NCBI GenBank assembly: GCA_004556655.1
Contig: SFGF01000029.1
Coordinates: 13,694-77,693, forward strand
Source: Lachnospiraceae bacterium
Lineage (GTDB): Bacteria; Bacillota; Clostridia; Lachnospirales; Lachnospiraceae
Direction of reading: 5' to 3'
Length of the DNA stretch: 64,000 nt
Of the stretch, positions 26,774 to 35,826 are shown piece after piece. The notes under the pieces were generated by a model that was not told the origin of the DNA, made no database searches, and saw only the letters and a program-made list of their open reading frames with translations. Numbering within the stretch: the stretch's first letter is position 1; the number at the start of each line of letters is the position of its first letter. The position numbers and the translations under genes were made by a program.

Positions 26774-27611
26774 TTGGATTATCAGAGTTTTAAAATGAAA
26801 TTAGTAGAAATGGTACAAAAGGAAATCAGTGAAAGTGTGGAAATCTCTCTGGAACGTATTCCAAAGAATAACGGAATTTATATGGAAGGAATCGTATTCA
26901 GCAGACGAGGAGAGAACACATCGCCGGTGATTTATGTGGAAGAATACTATCAGTACTGGAAAAAAGGTGTTTCCATGGAGAAGCTGGTAGAAAAAAGATG
27001 ATTTTTTTAAAGATTACGATAAGCTAAAGTCCCGTATTTTTTATAAAATTATCAATTATGAAAAAAACAGGGAGATGCTTAAAAAGATACCGCATCGAAG
27101 AATTCTGGATTTGGCTATGGTGTTCTATTATCAGATCGATGAGGTCGAGCCGCCCGCTACTATTCTGATACAGAACAGTCACCTTGCCATGTGGGATATC
27201 ACAGAGGAAGAACTGGAAGAAAATGCTGTAAAATATACGTGTCTGTGCCTGCCGGCGGAATTTTTGACTATGGATCAGCTTGCAGGAATAGAAGAAGAGG
27301 ATATGGATGAGATGCTGAGTGAGGAAAGATGTCCGATGTATATTTTGACAAATAAAGAACGAAGATTTGGAGCCGGCACTGTTTTTTATCCGGGAATTCT
27401 TAAGCAGGCACAGAAATTATTGGGAGATAATTTTTACATTCTTCCCAGCAGTGTCCATGAATGCATTTTGATACCGGAAGATGGAAATTATGACCAGGAA
27501 AGTCTGGCAGAGATGGTAACAGAAATCAATGTTCATCACGTGGATGCACGGGAAGTACTTTCTGATCAGGCTTATTATTATCTGAAAAAAGATGGAAGAA
27601 TCCATATTTAA
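26774..27611 (+). pseudogene. DUF5688-like gene, frameshifted
   Basis: Two consecutive reading frames look like halves of one protein. The first (probable TTG start 26774, with AAAGGAG nine bases ahead) encodes DYQSFKMKLVEMVQKEISESV and ends at a TGA at 26999-27001. The second, in another frame, continues across the break as DDFFKDYDKLKSRIFYKI and runs to 27611, with DLAMVFYYQIDE, TILIQNSHLAMWDI and PSSVHECILIP. The halves join at 26988-27001, an A-rich stretch with T-rich sequence just after it, and some residues seem missing there. The pattern resembles DUF5688 proteins of gut Clostridia, whose role is unknown. A sequencing error at the A run is possible. Confidence 0.7.
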
Positions 27612-27679
27612 ACTTACACTTTACAAATCTCCCCAAATATGCTATAGTTTATTAGTGTGAGCGATAAGCTCATAGATAC

Positions 27680-27752
27680 GCATCTGTAGCTCAGGGGATA
27701 GAGCAATGGTTTCCGGTACCATGTGTCGGGGGTTCGAATCCCTCCAGATGCG
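27680..27752 (+). tRNA. tRNA-Arg (anticodon CCG)
   Basis: A complete cloverleaf of 73 bases. The acceptor stem is GCATCTG/CAGATGC, the D arm is GCTC...GAGC, the anticodon stem is ATGGT/ACCAT with loop TTCCGGT (anticodon CCG), and the T arm contains GGTTCGAATCC. The 3' CCA is not encoded. It reads CGG arginine codons, which appear uncommon in the surrounding genes. Confidence 0.96.
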
Positions 27753-27814
27753 TTTTCTGCTATATAGGCATAAGAGGAACCATTGATCGTGCCCATTTGA
27801 AGGAGGTTAACGAT

Positions 27815-28744
27815 ATGGATGATTTTAGAGAATGGTTATCAGATAATCTGAGATATTTTATGCTGGGATTCGGCATCATTATCGTGCTGGTGATTTTATT
27901 TTTTGGAATCCGTTTCCTGTCTTCTGTTTTTGGAGATACCAGGAAGGATGACAATGAGGTGACACAGCAGCAGGAAGATCTGATAGAGGAACAGGAAGAT
28001 AATCAGGCGGATGAGACGGAGAATAATGAACAGATTCCGGAACCAACGCAGGAAGCAGCAGTAGAAAACAGTCTTGAGAAGAATGCATATCCCACTGTCA
28101 ATGCACTGATGCAAAAGTATTATACGGCATTAGGCAACAGGGATATCCAGGGATTGAAAGAACTGGTTGACCAGTTGGATCCTTCGGATGAAAGTGCAAT
28201 TTCAAATTCCAAATATATTGAGGGATACAGCAGTATTGAGACTTATACAAAACAGGGACTGACAGATGACAGCTATGTGGTATTTGCAAGCTATGGTCAT
28301 AAGTATGTTGGGTATGATACGGTTTTGCCGGGAGTGAGTTGCCTGTATGTGGATACGAAAGAAGATGGAAGTCTTTATATTGTTGCTGAACCGACACAGG
28401 AACAGCAGGATTATATCACAGAAGTGATGAACGATCAGGATTGTCAGGAGCTTTTGGAAGCTAAGCAGAAAGAGTATGATGATACACTTGCCGGGGATAC
28501 GGAACTTGCATCCTATTTATCAGAACTGGGAGTAGAAGGCTCTGCCGCTATGGAGGCAGAGGTGGGTTCTATGATCACAGTCAAGTCAAACTGCAATGTA
28601 CGTAAAGAGGCGTCAACGGATTCCGATAAGCTTGGTGAGCTGGTTGGAGGACAGGAAGTAAAAAAGACAGGTCAGGAAGGCGACTGGATTCAGATTGAGT
28701 TCAATGGCCAGACTGGTTATGTGCGTGGAGATTTGTTTTTGTAA
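27815..28744 (+). CDS. Membrane protein with C-terminal bacterial SH3 domain
   Basis: A 309-residue protein with the N-terminus in the cytosol, one transmembrane helix (about residues 15-37, MLGFGIIIVLVILFFGIRFL) and an extracellular part. An acidic, Gln/Glu-rich linker (about 45-85) leads to a NTF2-like or unassigned domain (about 95-215). The C-terminal 60 residues are a bacterial SH3 domain: NCNVRKEASTDSDKLGELVGG ending GYVRGDLFL, which usually binds cell-wall peptides. ATG 27815 follows AAGGAGG. The specific role is unknown; a cell-wall-associated function is inferred. Confidence 0.85.
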   Translation: MDDFREWLSDNLRYFMLGFGIIIVLVILFFGIRFLSSVFGDTRKDDNEVTQQQEDLIEEQEDNQADETENNEQIPEPTQEAAVENSLEKNAYPTVNALMQKYYTALGNRDIQGLKELVDQLDPSDESAISNSKYIEGYSSIETYTKQGLTDDSYVVFASYGHKYVGYDTVLPGVSCLYVDTKEDGSLYIVAEPTQEQQDYITEVMNDQDCQELLEAKQKEYDDTLAGDTELASYLSELGVEGSAAMEAEVGSMITVKSNCNVRKEASTDSDKLGELVGGQEVKKTGQEGDWIQIEFNGQTGYVRGDLFL

Positions 28745-28759
28745 GCGCAAAGTATGAAT

Positions 28760-28794
28760 CAGGGAGTGCTGTGGTTTTGCAGCACTCCTGTTTT
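28760..28794 (+). terminator. Terminator after SH3 protein gene
   Basis: Stem AGGGAGTGCTG / CAGCACTCCTG with loop TGGTTTTG, followed by TTTT. Confidence 0.85.
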
Positions 28795-28822
28795 ACTCTG
28801 TAAAACCAGGAAGGAGAAAAAA

Positions 28823-29560
28823 TTGGAACAGATTCGACTGAACAAATATCTGAGTGAGGCGGGTGTGTGTTCACGGAGAGAAGCAGACCGGCTGACAGAG
28901 GCCGGACAGATTACGGTGGATGGAAAACCAGCGGTTACAGGTATGAAAATATCACCTGAGTCTGTGGTGAAAGTCCGGGGAAAAGCAATTAAAAAAGAAG
29001 AGGAAAAGATTCTTCTGGCGTTTCATAAACCGGCCGGGATCGTATGTACCGCAGAGAAGAGGGAAAAGAATAATGTGGTGGATTATCTGAATTATCCCAA
29101 ACGGATTTTTCCGGTAGGGCGTTTGGATAAAGATTCTACAGGGCTGCTTTTGATGACAAATGACGGCGATTTGGTGAATAAAATCATGCGTGCGGGCAAT
29201 TATCATGAAAAAGAGTATCTTGTCTCTGTCAATAAACCGATTACGGAGAAATTTTGCAGGGAGATGGCATCCGGTGTTCCTATATTGGATACCGTGACAA
29301 GAAGATGCAGCGTGGAACAGATTGGAGAAAAAGAATTTCGAATTATTTTGACCCAGGGTCTGAACCGGCAGATTCGGAGAATGTGCGAAGCATTGGGGTA
29401 TCGTGTGGTCACTTTGAAAAGAATCAGAATTATGAATATTCAATTGGGTAAATTGAAAGAAGGTACCTGGCGGAAAGTAGAAGGAAAAGAAAGAAGGGAA
29501 CTGGAGCGGCTTTTGACATCATCTTCGTCTTTGTCAGTAAAAGAAAGAATAAAGAGGTAA
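28823..29560 (+). CDS. RsuA/RluF family pseudouridine synthase
   Basis: A 245-residue enzyme that isomerises a uridine in 23S (or 16S) rRNA. Residues about 1-50 form an S4 RNA-binding domain (IRLNKYLSEAGVCSRREADRL). The catalytic domain has the active-site Asp in PVGRLDKDSTGLLLMTNDGD and the conserved GLNRQIRRMCEALGY. The pattern is nearest RluF (23S U2604), but the exact target needs testing. The start is TTG 28823 with AAGGAG six bases ahead; the in-frame ATG at 28754 would run through the terminator hairpin. The ligase gene follows after three bases. Confidence 0.92.
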   Translation: MEQIRLNKYLSEAGVCSRREADRLTEAGQITVDGKPAVTGMKISPESVVKVRGKAIKKEEEKILLAFHKPAGIVCTAEKREKNNVVDYLNYPKRIFPVGRLDKDSTGLLLMTNDGDLVNKIMRAGNYHEKEYLVSVNKPITEKFCREMASGVPILDTVTRRCSVEQIGEKEFRIILTQGLNRQIRRMCEALGYRVVTLKRIRIMNIQLGKLKEGTWRKVEGKERRELERLLTSSSSLSVKERIKR

Positions 29561-29563
29561 TCT

Positions 29564-31540
29564 ATGGAAAAGGAAAAGAAACAGAAAGCAATCAGCAGAA
29601 TGAAAGAGTTGTCTGAGATTTTGCAGAAAGCATCGAAAGCATACTATCAGGAAGATAGGGAAATCATGAGCAATCTGGAATACGACCGTCTGTATGATGA
29701 ACTAGTGTGTCTGGAGGATGAGACACAGATGGTACTGGCAGGAAGTCCGACAGTATCTGTGGGATATGAGGCTGTAGATGAACTCCCAAAAGAGACACAC
29801 GAATCCCCCATGCTTTCTCTGGATAAGACAAAAGACAGAGAGGTGCTCAGAGGCTTTGTAGGCAATCATAAAACCTTGTTGTCCTGGAAAATGGATGGAC
29901 TCACAATCGTTCTTACGTACCGTGATGGAAAACTGCAGAAAGCGGTCACAAGAGGCAACGGAGTGATCGGTGAGGTAGTTACCAATAATGCCAGAGTTTT
30001 TGATAATATACCGCACAAAATTCCTTATCGGGGTGAATTGATCCTGAGAGGAGAGGCAATTATCACATATTCAGAGTTTGAAAAAATAAACTGTATGATA
30101 GAAGATGTGGATGCCAGATATAAGAATCCGCGGAATCTGTGCAGTGGTTCTGTCCGTCAGTTGAATAATGAAATTACAGCAAAACGCCATGTGAGGTTTT
30201 ATGCATTTGCACTTGTAAAAGCAGATGATGTGGATTTCCAAAATTCCAGACAATGCCAGATGGAATGGCTGAAAGAACAGGGATTTGAGATCGTGGAATA
30301 TCGGGTAGTGAATGCGGATACGCTGGATGAAGCGATGGAGTATTTTGCTGAAAACATACAGCAAAATGATTTTCCTTCGGACGGATTGGTAGCGCTGTAT
30401 GATGATATCGCCTATGGAGATTCTCTTGGAAGAACAGCGAAATTCCCAAGAAATGCTTTTGCTTTTAAATGGGCGGATGAGATGGCGGAGACAACCCTGG
30501 AGGAAATCGAGTGGAGTCCTTCCCGAACCGGGCTTATTAATCCGGTGGCGATTTTTACACCGGTAGAACTGGAAGGTTCTACGGTAAGCCGGGCAAGTGT
30601 TCATAATGTCAGTATTATGCGAAAGCTGGAACTGGGAATCGGCGATACAATCCGGGTTTATAAGGCGAATATGATTATTCCGCAGATTGGAGAAAATCTT
30701 ACCCGCAGCGGTGTAAAAGAGATTCCGACCATTTGTCCTGCTTGTCAGGGACCGACCAGTATTGAAATGGTTAATGATGTGGAATCTCTCTATTGCCGTA
30801 ATCCGGAATGTCCTGCAAAAGCAATTAAAGGCTTTACCTTATTCGTGAGTCGTGATGCCATGAATATTGATGGACTTTCCGAAGCAACACTGGAAAAATT
30901 TATCGGAAAAGGTTTTATTCATGAATTTGGCGATATCTTTGAGATTGGAAAATACAAAGATGAAATCGTGCAAATGGAAGGGTTTGGAGAAAAATCTTTC
31001 CGCAATCTCATGGAAAGTATAGAAAAAGCAAAAAATACGGAGCTTCCCCGGGTTATTTACGCACTTGGTATTCCCAATATCGGGCTGGCCAATGCAAAAG
31101 TAATCTGCAGGGAATTCGGATATGACATAGAGAAAATACGTAATCTGACAGAAGAAGAACTGGCTGAAATTGACGGAATTGGTCCGGTCATTGCCCGAAG
31201 TTTTGTGGAGTATTTTGCAAAAGCCGGGCGAAAAGAGGTGATTGATCATCTTCTGTCACATCTTCAGCTGAAGGCAGTACCTCAGGTGAATGAGAATCAG
31301 AAGTTTACAGGAATCAATTTTGTGATTACCGGAAATGTAAATCATTTTGCAAACAGAAATGAAGTAAAGACGGAGATAGAAAAAAGAGGAGGAAAAGTGA
31401 CCGGAAGCGTAACTTCAAAAACGAATTATCTGATCAACAATGATGTGGCTTCGGGTTCTTCTAAAAACAAAAAAGCAAAAGAACTGGGGATTCCGATCAT
31501 TTCGGAGGAAGATTTTATTCGAATGTTGGAAGAACAGTAG
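29564..31540 (+). CDS. ligA: NAD-dependent DNA ligase
   Basis: A 658-residue ligase with the full LigA layout: Ia domain (1-65), adenylation domain with catalytic Lys109 in SWKMDGLT, OB fold, a four-Cys zinc finger (CPACQGP...CRNPECPAK), helix-hairpin-helix repeats (IDGIGPVIARSF), and a C-terminal BRCT domain (about 585-658). It seals nicks using NAD+. It is a divergent form: the usual KxDGLA is KMDGLT and the usual TRGDG is TRGNG. Catalytic Lys and zinc ligands are intact, so I expect activity. It might be a second ligase alongside a more typical one elsewhere. Only three bases separate it from the upstream gene. Confidence 0.93.
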   Translation: MEKEKKQKAISRMKELSEILQKASKAYYQEDREIMSNLEYDRLYDELVCLEDETQMVLAGSPTVSVGYEAVDELPKETHESPMLSLDKTKDREVLRGFVGNHKTLLSWKMDGLTIVLTYRDGKLQKAVTRGNGVIGEVVTNNARVFDNIPHKIPYRGELILRGEAIITYSEFEKINCMIEDVDARYKNPRNLCSGSVRQLNNEITAKRHVRFYAFALVKADDVDFQNSRQCQMEWLKEQGFEIVEYRVVNADTLDEAMEYFAENIQQNDFPSDGLVALYDDIAYGDSLGRTAKFPRNAFAFKWADEMAETTLEEIEWSPSRTGLINPVAIFTPVELEGSTVSRASVHNVSIMRKLELGIGDTIRVYKANMIIPQIGENLTRSGVKEIPTICPACQGPTSIEMVNDVESLYCRNPECPAKAIKGFTLFVSRDAMNIDGLSEATLEKFIGKGFIHEFGDIFEIGKYKDEIVQMEGFGEKSFRNLMESIEKAKNTELPRVIYALGIPNIGLANAKVICREFGYDIEKIRNLTEEELAEIDGIGPVIARSFVEYFAKAGRKEVIDHLLSHLQLKAVPQVNENQKFTGINFVITGNVNHFANRNEVKTEIEKRGGKVTGSVTSKTNYLINNDVASGSSKNKKAKELGIPIISEEDFIRMLEEQ

Positions 31541-31549
31541 ATGTGTAAA

Positions 31550-31594
31550 TAACGTTTGCCACGGACAATATAGGATGTTTTGTCCGGGCAGCGT
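31550..31594 (+). terminator. Hairpin after ligA (possible terminator)
   Basis: Nested arms AACG, TGCC and GGACAA pair with TTGTCC, GGCA and CGTT. No T run follows, so termination is uncertain. Confidence 0.45.
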
Positions 31595-31683
31595 TGACAT
31601 TCTTTGGAAATTTGATTAGAATAGTGACAGTGACTTAAGATAATACGCAGCATATGATGGAATAGAAAGAAGTCAGGTGGAGA

Positions 31684-33321
31684 ATGGGAAAAGTACAGGA
31701 AATAAAAGCATCTGTTCAGGAAATAAAGGAAACGGTTCAGCAGGAAATCCGTGAATCCGATACAGGACAGCAGATTGTAGAAAAAAGTAAAAAAGGATTT
31801 TTTCATATTGTCTTTGGACGAACCGGAGTCATTATCCTTTTACTGGTAATTCAGGCTGCTTTTCTGGCACTGGAGGTATTAAAACTGCAAGAGCGTGCTA
31901 TCTATGCTTATGGATTTTCCATTTTGCTGTCGGCAGCTATTGTGATTATTGTGATCAACCGACCGGGAAATCCGGATTTTAAGCTTGCCTGGATGGTTCC
32001 GATGACGATTCTTCCGGTTTTTGGTGCACTTTTATATCTTTTTGTGGAGATGCAGGTAGGCGTGCGACTTGTAAATACCCGTCTGATTCAGGTAGGAAAA
32101 GTGCTGAAACCTTATCTTGTACAGAAACCGGAGATACAGGAGAAACTGGAAGCCGATGACAAACAGATGGGAAATCTGGCATCTTATGTGGCAGAAAAAG
32201 GAGGTTTTCCGGTCTTTGATCATTGTTGTGTGAAGTATTTTCCACTGGGAGAGGATAAATTTGAAACTCTTGTGGAGGAACTGGAAAAGGCAGAAAAATT
32301 TATATTCATGGAATACTTCATAGTTGCGGAAGGACGAATGTGGAATACAATCCATGAGATTCTTAAGAGAAAAGTAAAAGAAGGGGTGGAAGTGCGGTTT
32401 ATGTACGACGGCACTTGTACGGTATCTCTTCTTCCACATTCGTATCCTGAAAAATTGAAAGCAGAAGGAATCCGCTGCAAAGTATTCAATCCCATCAAGC
32501 CTGCGCTTTCTACTACTCAGAACAACAGAGACCATAGAAAGATTGTGGTAATTGACGGTCATACAGCATTTACAGGCGGTATCAATCTGGCAGATGAATA
32601 CATTAATGAAAAAGAACGGTTCGGACACTGGAAGGATACGGCTGTTATGGTGAAAGGGGAAGCTGTACGAAGCTTTACCTGGATGTTTTTACAGCTCTGG
32701 GATTTTGACGTAAAAAATGATGACTATGATAAATATCTGAATGTAGAACTTCCCGTATTGGAGGAAAAAACAGAAGGATATGTGATACCCTATGGGGACA
32801 GTCCTCTGGATGATGAAAATGTCGGAGAGCTGGTTTACATGGATATTCTGAATACAGCAAGGGATTATGTACATATTATGACTCCCTATCTGATTCTGGA
32901 CCATGAAATGATCACAGCGCTGACATATGCGGCGAAAAGAGGCGTAGATGTTAAAATCATAATGCCGGGTATTCCGGATAAACCTTATGCGTTTGCATTA
33001 GGTAAGACATATTATCCGGAACTTTTGCGTGCTGGAGTTGAAATTTATCAGTATGTGCCGGGATTTGTTCATGCCAAAGTATTTACTTCGGATGACAGAA
33101 AGGCGGTTGTGGGAACGATCAATCTGGATTATCGCAGTCTGTATTTGCATTTTGAATGCGCCACACTTATGTATCAGGTGGATGAGATAGAAAAGATTGA
33201 GGAAGATTTCCAGGAGACATTGAAGAAATGCAAAAGAATTACCATGGAAGATTATAAAAAAGAAAAATTGATCACACGTTTTTTTGGGAAGGTACTCAGA
33301 CTGTTTGCACCGTTGATGTAA
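31684..33321 (+). CDS. cls: Cardiolipin synthase
   Basis: A 545-residue phospholipase-D-superfamily membrane enzyme that makes cardiolipin from two phosphatidylglycerols. An unusual N-terminal amphipathic stretch (about 1-35, EIKASVQEIKETVQQEIRES) precedes two or three transmembrane helices (about 45-120). The two catalytic HKD motifs are HRKIVVIDGHTAFTGG and HAKVFTSDDRKAVVGT, both intact, and the C-terminus ends with a hydrophobic tail. ATG 31684 follows CAGGTGGAGA. It appears to be transcribed alone. Confidence 0.94.
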   Translation: MGKVQEIKASVQEIKETVQQEIRESDTGQQIVEKSKKGFFHIVFGRTGVIILLLVIQAAFLALEVLKLQERAIYAYGFSILLSAAIVIIVINRPGNPDFKLAWMVPMTILPVFGALLYLFVEMQVGVRLVNTRLIQVGKVLKPYLVQKPEIQEKLEADDKQMGNLASYVAEKGGFPVFDHCCVKYFPLGEDKFETLVEELEKAEKFIFMEYFIVAEGRMWNTIHEILKRKVKEGVEVRFMYDGTCTVSLLPHSYPEKLKAEGIRCKVFNPIKPALSTTQNNRDHRKIVVIDGHTAFTGGINLADEYINEKERFGHWKDTAVMVKGEAVRSFTWMFLQLWDFDVKNDDYDKYLNVELPVLEEKTEGYVIPYGDSPLDDENVGELVYMDILNTARDYVHIMTPYLILDHEMITALTYAAKRGVDVKIIMPGIPDKPYAFALGKTYYPELLRAGVEIYQYVPGFVHAKVFTSDDRKAVVGTINLDYRSLYLHFECATLMYQVDEIEKIEEDFQETLKKCKRITMEDYKKEKLITRFFGKVLRLFAPLM

Positions 33322-33399
33322 AGAAAGTGGAAGCTGAAGAAACAGATGTGATATAGATGCAAAAACTATGGAATATAAAAATGACAGGAGACGAGAGAT

Positions 33400-34320
33400 A
33401 TGCCTATTAAAATACAGAGCGATTTGCCGGTAAAAGAAATATTGGAACATGAAAATATATTTGTAATGGATGAGACGAGAGCTATGCATCAGGACATTCG
33501 TCCGATTCAGATACTTATTTTGAATCTGATGCCGCTGAAAGAGGAAACAGAACTTCAGCTCCTTCGTTCTCTTTCTAATACACCGCTCCAGATTGATGTG
33601 ACATTTATGGCGGTCAGCAGCCATGAGTCCAAAAACACATCCAGAAGTCATCTGAATAAATTTTATGTGGAATTTCCGCAGGTAAAGAGCCAGAAGTTTG
33701 ATGGGATGATCATCACAGGTGCTCCTGTAGAACAGATAGAATTTGAAGAAGTGGATTATTGGGAAGAACTAACAGAAATCATGGAGTGGACCAAGTCGCA
33801 TGTAACATCTACAATCCATCTGTGTTGGGGAGCTCAGGCAGGGTTGTATTATCACTATGGTCTGCAGAAAAAACCACTTTCCCAGAAAATGTTCGGATTG
33901 TTCTGGCATCGGGTGAAAAATCGTAAGATTCCTCTGGTACGTGGCTTTGATGATGCATTTCTTGCACCTCATTCCCGTCATACGGAAGTGCCGGCAGAAG
34001 ATATACACAATTGTGATGCTCTGACCGTGTTGGCAGAATCGGATGAGGCAGGAGTATTTCTGTGTATGGCGATGGATGGAAGACAGATTTTCGTGATGGG
34101 TCATCCGGAGTATGATCGTGTTACACTGGATGGAGAATACAAGAGAGACAAGGGAAAAGGATTGGATATCCAGCTTCCGAAAAACTACTATCCGGATAAT
34201 AATCCGGAGAATAAACCACTGCTTTTGTGGAGAGCGCATGCAAATAATCTGTATACGAACTGGCTGAATTATTATGTGTATCAGACAACACCATATGATC
34301 TGGATGGTACACCGTTCTAG
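33400..34320 (+). CDS. metA: Homoserine O-acetyltransferase (MetA family)
   Basis: A 306-residue enzyme of the MetA family, which acylates L-homoserine as the first committed step to methionine. Catalytic Cys142 (HLCWGAQAG), His235 and Glu237 (MGHPEYDR) are all in place. Position 111 is Glu (GAPVEQIEFEEVDYW). In characterised family members Glu111 goes with acetyl-CoA and Gly111 with succinyl-CoA, so the usual label homoserine O-succinyltransferase is probably wrong here. ATG 33400 follows GACGAGAG. Only 78 bases separate it from the upstream gene, leaving no room for a SAM riboswitch. Confidence 0.94.
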   Translation: MPIKIQSDLPVKEILEHENIFVMDETRAMHQDIRPIQILILNLMPLKEETELQLLRSLSNTPLQIDVTFMAVSSHESKNTSRSHLNKFYVEFPQVKSQKFDGMIITGAPVEQIEFEEVDYWEELTEIMEWTKSHVTSTIHLCWGAQAGLYYHYGLQKKPLSQKMFGLFWHRVKNRKIPLVRGFDDAFLAPHSRHTEVPAEDIHNCDALTVLAESDEAGVFLCMAMDGRQIFVMGHPEYDRVTLDGEYKRDKGKGLDIQLPKNYYPDNNPENKPLLLWRAHANNLYTNWLNYYVYQTTPYDLDGTPF

Positions 34321-34385
34321 AGTCTTGTTTCCAGAAATCTAGCAGAATGGTGTAAAAAGCAACGTGATGATATAGAGTAATATGG

Positions 34386-34432
34386 ATAGGCATATCAGAT
34401 GTAAAAGTCCGATATGCCATTTTTTTGTTTTT
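34386..34432 (+). terminator. Terminator after metA
   Basis: GGCATATC (34389-34396) pairs with GATATGCC (34411-34418), followed by a long T run. Confidence 0.88.
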
Positions 34433-34494
34433 CAAAGCTTATTGCTGTGTTATAATAGGCAAGAATGAGTTAATGGAAGAGAGAGGTGAATACA

Positions 34495-34902
34495 ATGTAT
34501 CTGATCGCATGTGTTGATGATCGAATGGGAATGATGTTTAATCACCGAAGGGTAAGTCAGGATAAAGTGGTTAGCAAGGAAATAATGGATATGTGTAAAA
34601 ATCATAGCATATACATGCAGGAATATTCGGCTCCACTATTTTCAAATGGCAATGTTTGTAATATCAAAATTGTGAAGGAGTTACCTTTTAGAGAGTTAAT
34701 CGGACAGTATGTTTTTGTGGAGAATCCGGCAGTTATTGAAGAAAGTTTTGTTGAGAAAATAATCCTTTATCGGTGGAATCGTAAATATCCGGCTGATCAA
34801 TATTTTCCCATAGACTTAAATGGATGGATATTGTCTGAGACTAAAGAATTTTCAGGTAATTCACATGAAAAAATTACAAAAGAAATATTCGTGAGGAAAT
34901 AA
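34495..34902 (+). CDS. Small cytosolic protein of unknown function, upstream of a nuclease
   Basis: A 135-residue protein with no signal peptide, membrane segment or catalytic motif that I recognise. It begins MYLIACVDDRMGMMFNHRRVS, and the second half is rich in Trp and aromatic residues (ILYRWNRKYPADQYFPIDLNGW). Similar small proteins sit next to secreted nucleases in other Clostridia and are sometimes labelled ribonuclease Z; I see no metallo-beta-lactamase HxHxDH motif here, so that label is not supported. ATG 34495 is preferred over GTG 34486, as GAGAGG overlaps the latter. Only three bases separate it from the lipoprotein nuclease gene, so the two are co-translated and probably linked in function. 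Confidence 0.7.
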   Translation: MYLIACVDDRMGMMFNHRRVSQDKVVSKEIMDMCKNHSIYMQEYSAPLFSNGNVCNIKIVKELPFRELIGQYVFVENPAVIEESFVEKIILYRWNRKYPADQYFPIDLNGWILSETKEFSGNSHEKITKEIFVRK

Positions 34903-34905
34903 TTA

Positions 34906-35784
34906 ATGAAGAATAATAAGCATTACCTTTGTAGATTGACTTGCATATTGACTTTGCTTCTAACATTTATGGGATGCTCAGTATTAGATTTGCAGAAGAA
35001 TGATGATATTGGCAGTACTAGTATTTCGATGGTAGAAATACCGGAATACAGCGGTGAACCTTATGTTGTAATAAATGATAATATTCCGGGCTTTTCGGAA
35101 ACTGAGATTACAGATCAGTCGTTTGAACAATACAATGAGTTGGATAGCCTTGGTCGGTGTGGTACAGCCATTGCCAGTATAGGACGTGATTTAATGCCAA
35201 CGGAAGAAAGAGGTTCTATTGGACAAGTAAAGCCTACCGGATGGCATACCGTAAAATATGATAATGTGGATGGAAAGTATCTCTATAACCGTTGTCATTT
35301 GATCGGGTATCAGTTAACGGCTGAGAATGCAAATCAGTTGAATCTGATCACCGGAACGAGGTATATGAACGTTGACGGTATGCTGCCATTTGAAAATATG
35401 GTGGCTGATTACATCAAAGAAACGGGGCATCATGTGCTTTATAGAGTAACACCAGTTTTTGATGGAGACAATCTATTGGCTTCTGGTGTACAGATGGAGG
35501 CTTTGTCTGTGGAAGATAATGGAGAAGGTATTTCTTATAATGTATTTGTTTACAATGTTCAGCCCGGAATAAACATAGATTATGTAACTGGTGAAAGTAG
35601 TCCGGAAGATAGTACAAATAATTCTGAATCAGAAAACGGTGAGATTCGTGGAAATTCCAATTCAAAAATATATCATTGCCCAGGTCAGGCCGCATATGAT
35701 CAGATGGCGGATTCGAAAAACTTGGTAATATTTTCATCGGAAGAAGAGGCACAGAAGGCAGGTTACAGAAAAGCAAAGAGATAA
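34906..35784 (+). CDS. Secreted DNA/RNA non-specific endonuclease (lipoprotein)
   Basis: A 292-residue nuclease related to streptococcal EndA/DNA-entry nucleases (beta-beta-alpha metal fold). Residues 1-24 form a lipoprotein signal (LTCILTLLLTFMGCS, Cys24), so it works on the outer face of the membrane. The core runs from YNELDSLGRCGTAIA through the catalytic region YLYNRCHLIGYQLTAENANQ, with general-base His, to LNLITGTRYMN and ENMVADYI. The family usually reads NRGH; here it is NRCH. The C-terminal part (SKIYHCPGQAAYDQMA...) is a second domain, seen in competence-type nucleases. Likely roles are nutrient DNA breakdown or DNA uptake. Confidence 0.88.
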   Translation: MKNNKHYLCRLTCILTLLLTFMGCSVLDLQKNDDIGSTSISMVEIPEYSGEPYVVINDNIPGFSETEITDQSFEQYNELDSLGRCGTAIASIGRDLMPTEERGSIGQVKPTGWHTVKYDNVDGKYLYNRCHLIGYQLTAENANQLNLITGTRYMNVDGMLPFENMVADYIKETGHHVLYRVTPVFDGDNLLASGVQMEALSVEDNGEGISYNVFVYNVQPGINIDYVTGESSPEDSTNNSESENGEIRGNSNSKIYHCPGQAAYDQMADSKNLVIFSSEEEAQKAGYRKAKR

Positions 35785-35791
35785 AGAATAT

Positions 35792-35826
35792 AGGATGTCG
35801 GTGAAAACCGATGTCCTGTTTTTTTG
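35792..35826 (+). terminator. Terminator after nuclease operon
   Basis: AGGATGTCGGT pairs with ACCGATGTCCT (two G-T pairs) around a GAAA loop, followed by a run of seven or more T. Confidence 0.92.

Noticed and set aside
27614..27796. Small minus-strand frame overlapping the tRNA gene (contains GGIRTPDTWYRKPLLYPLSYRC)
   Set aside because: This is the well-known false protein made by translating the complement of a tRNA; the cloverleaf explains the sequence.
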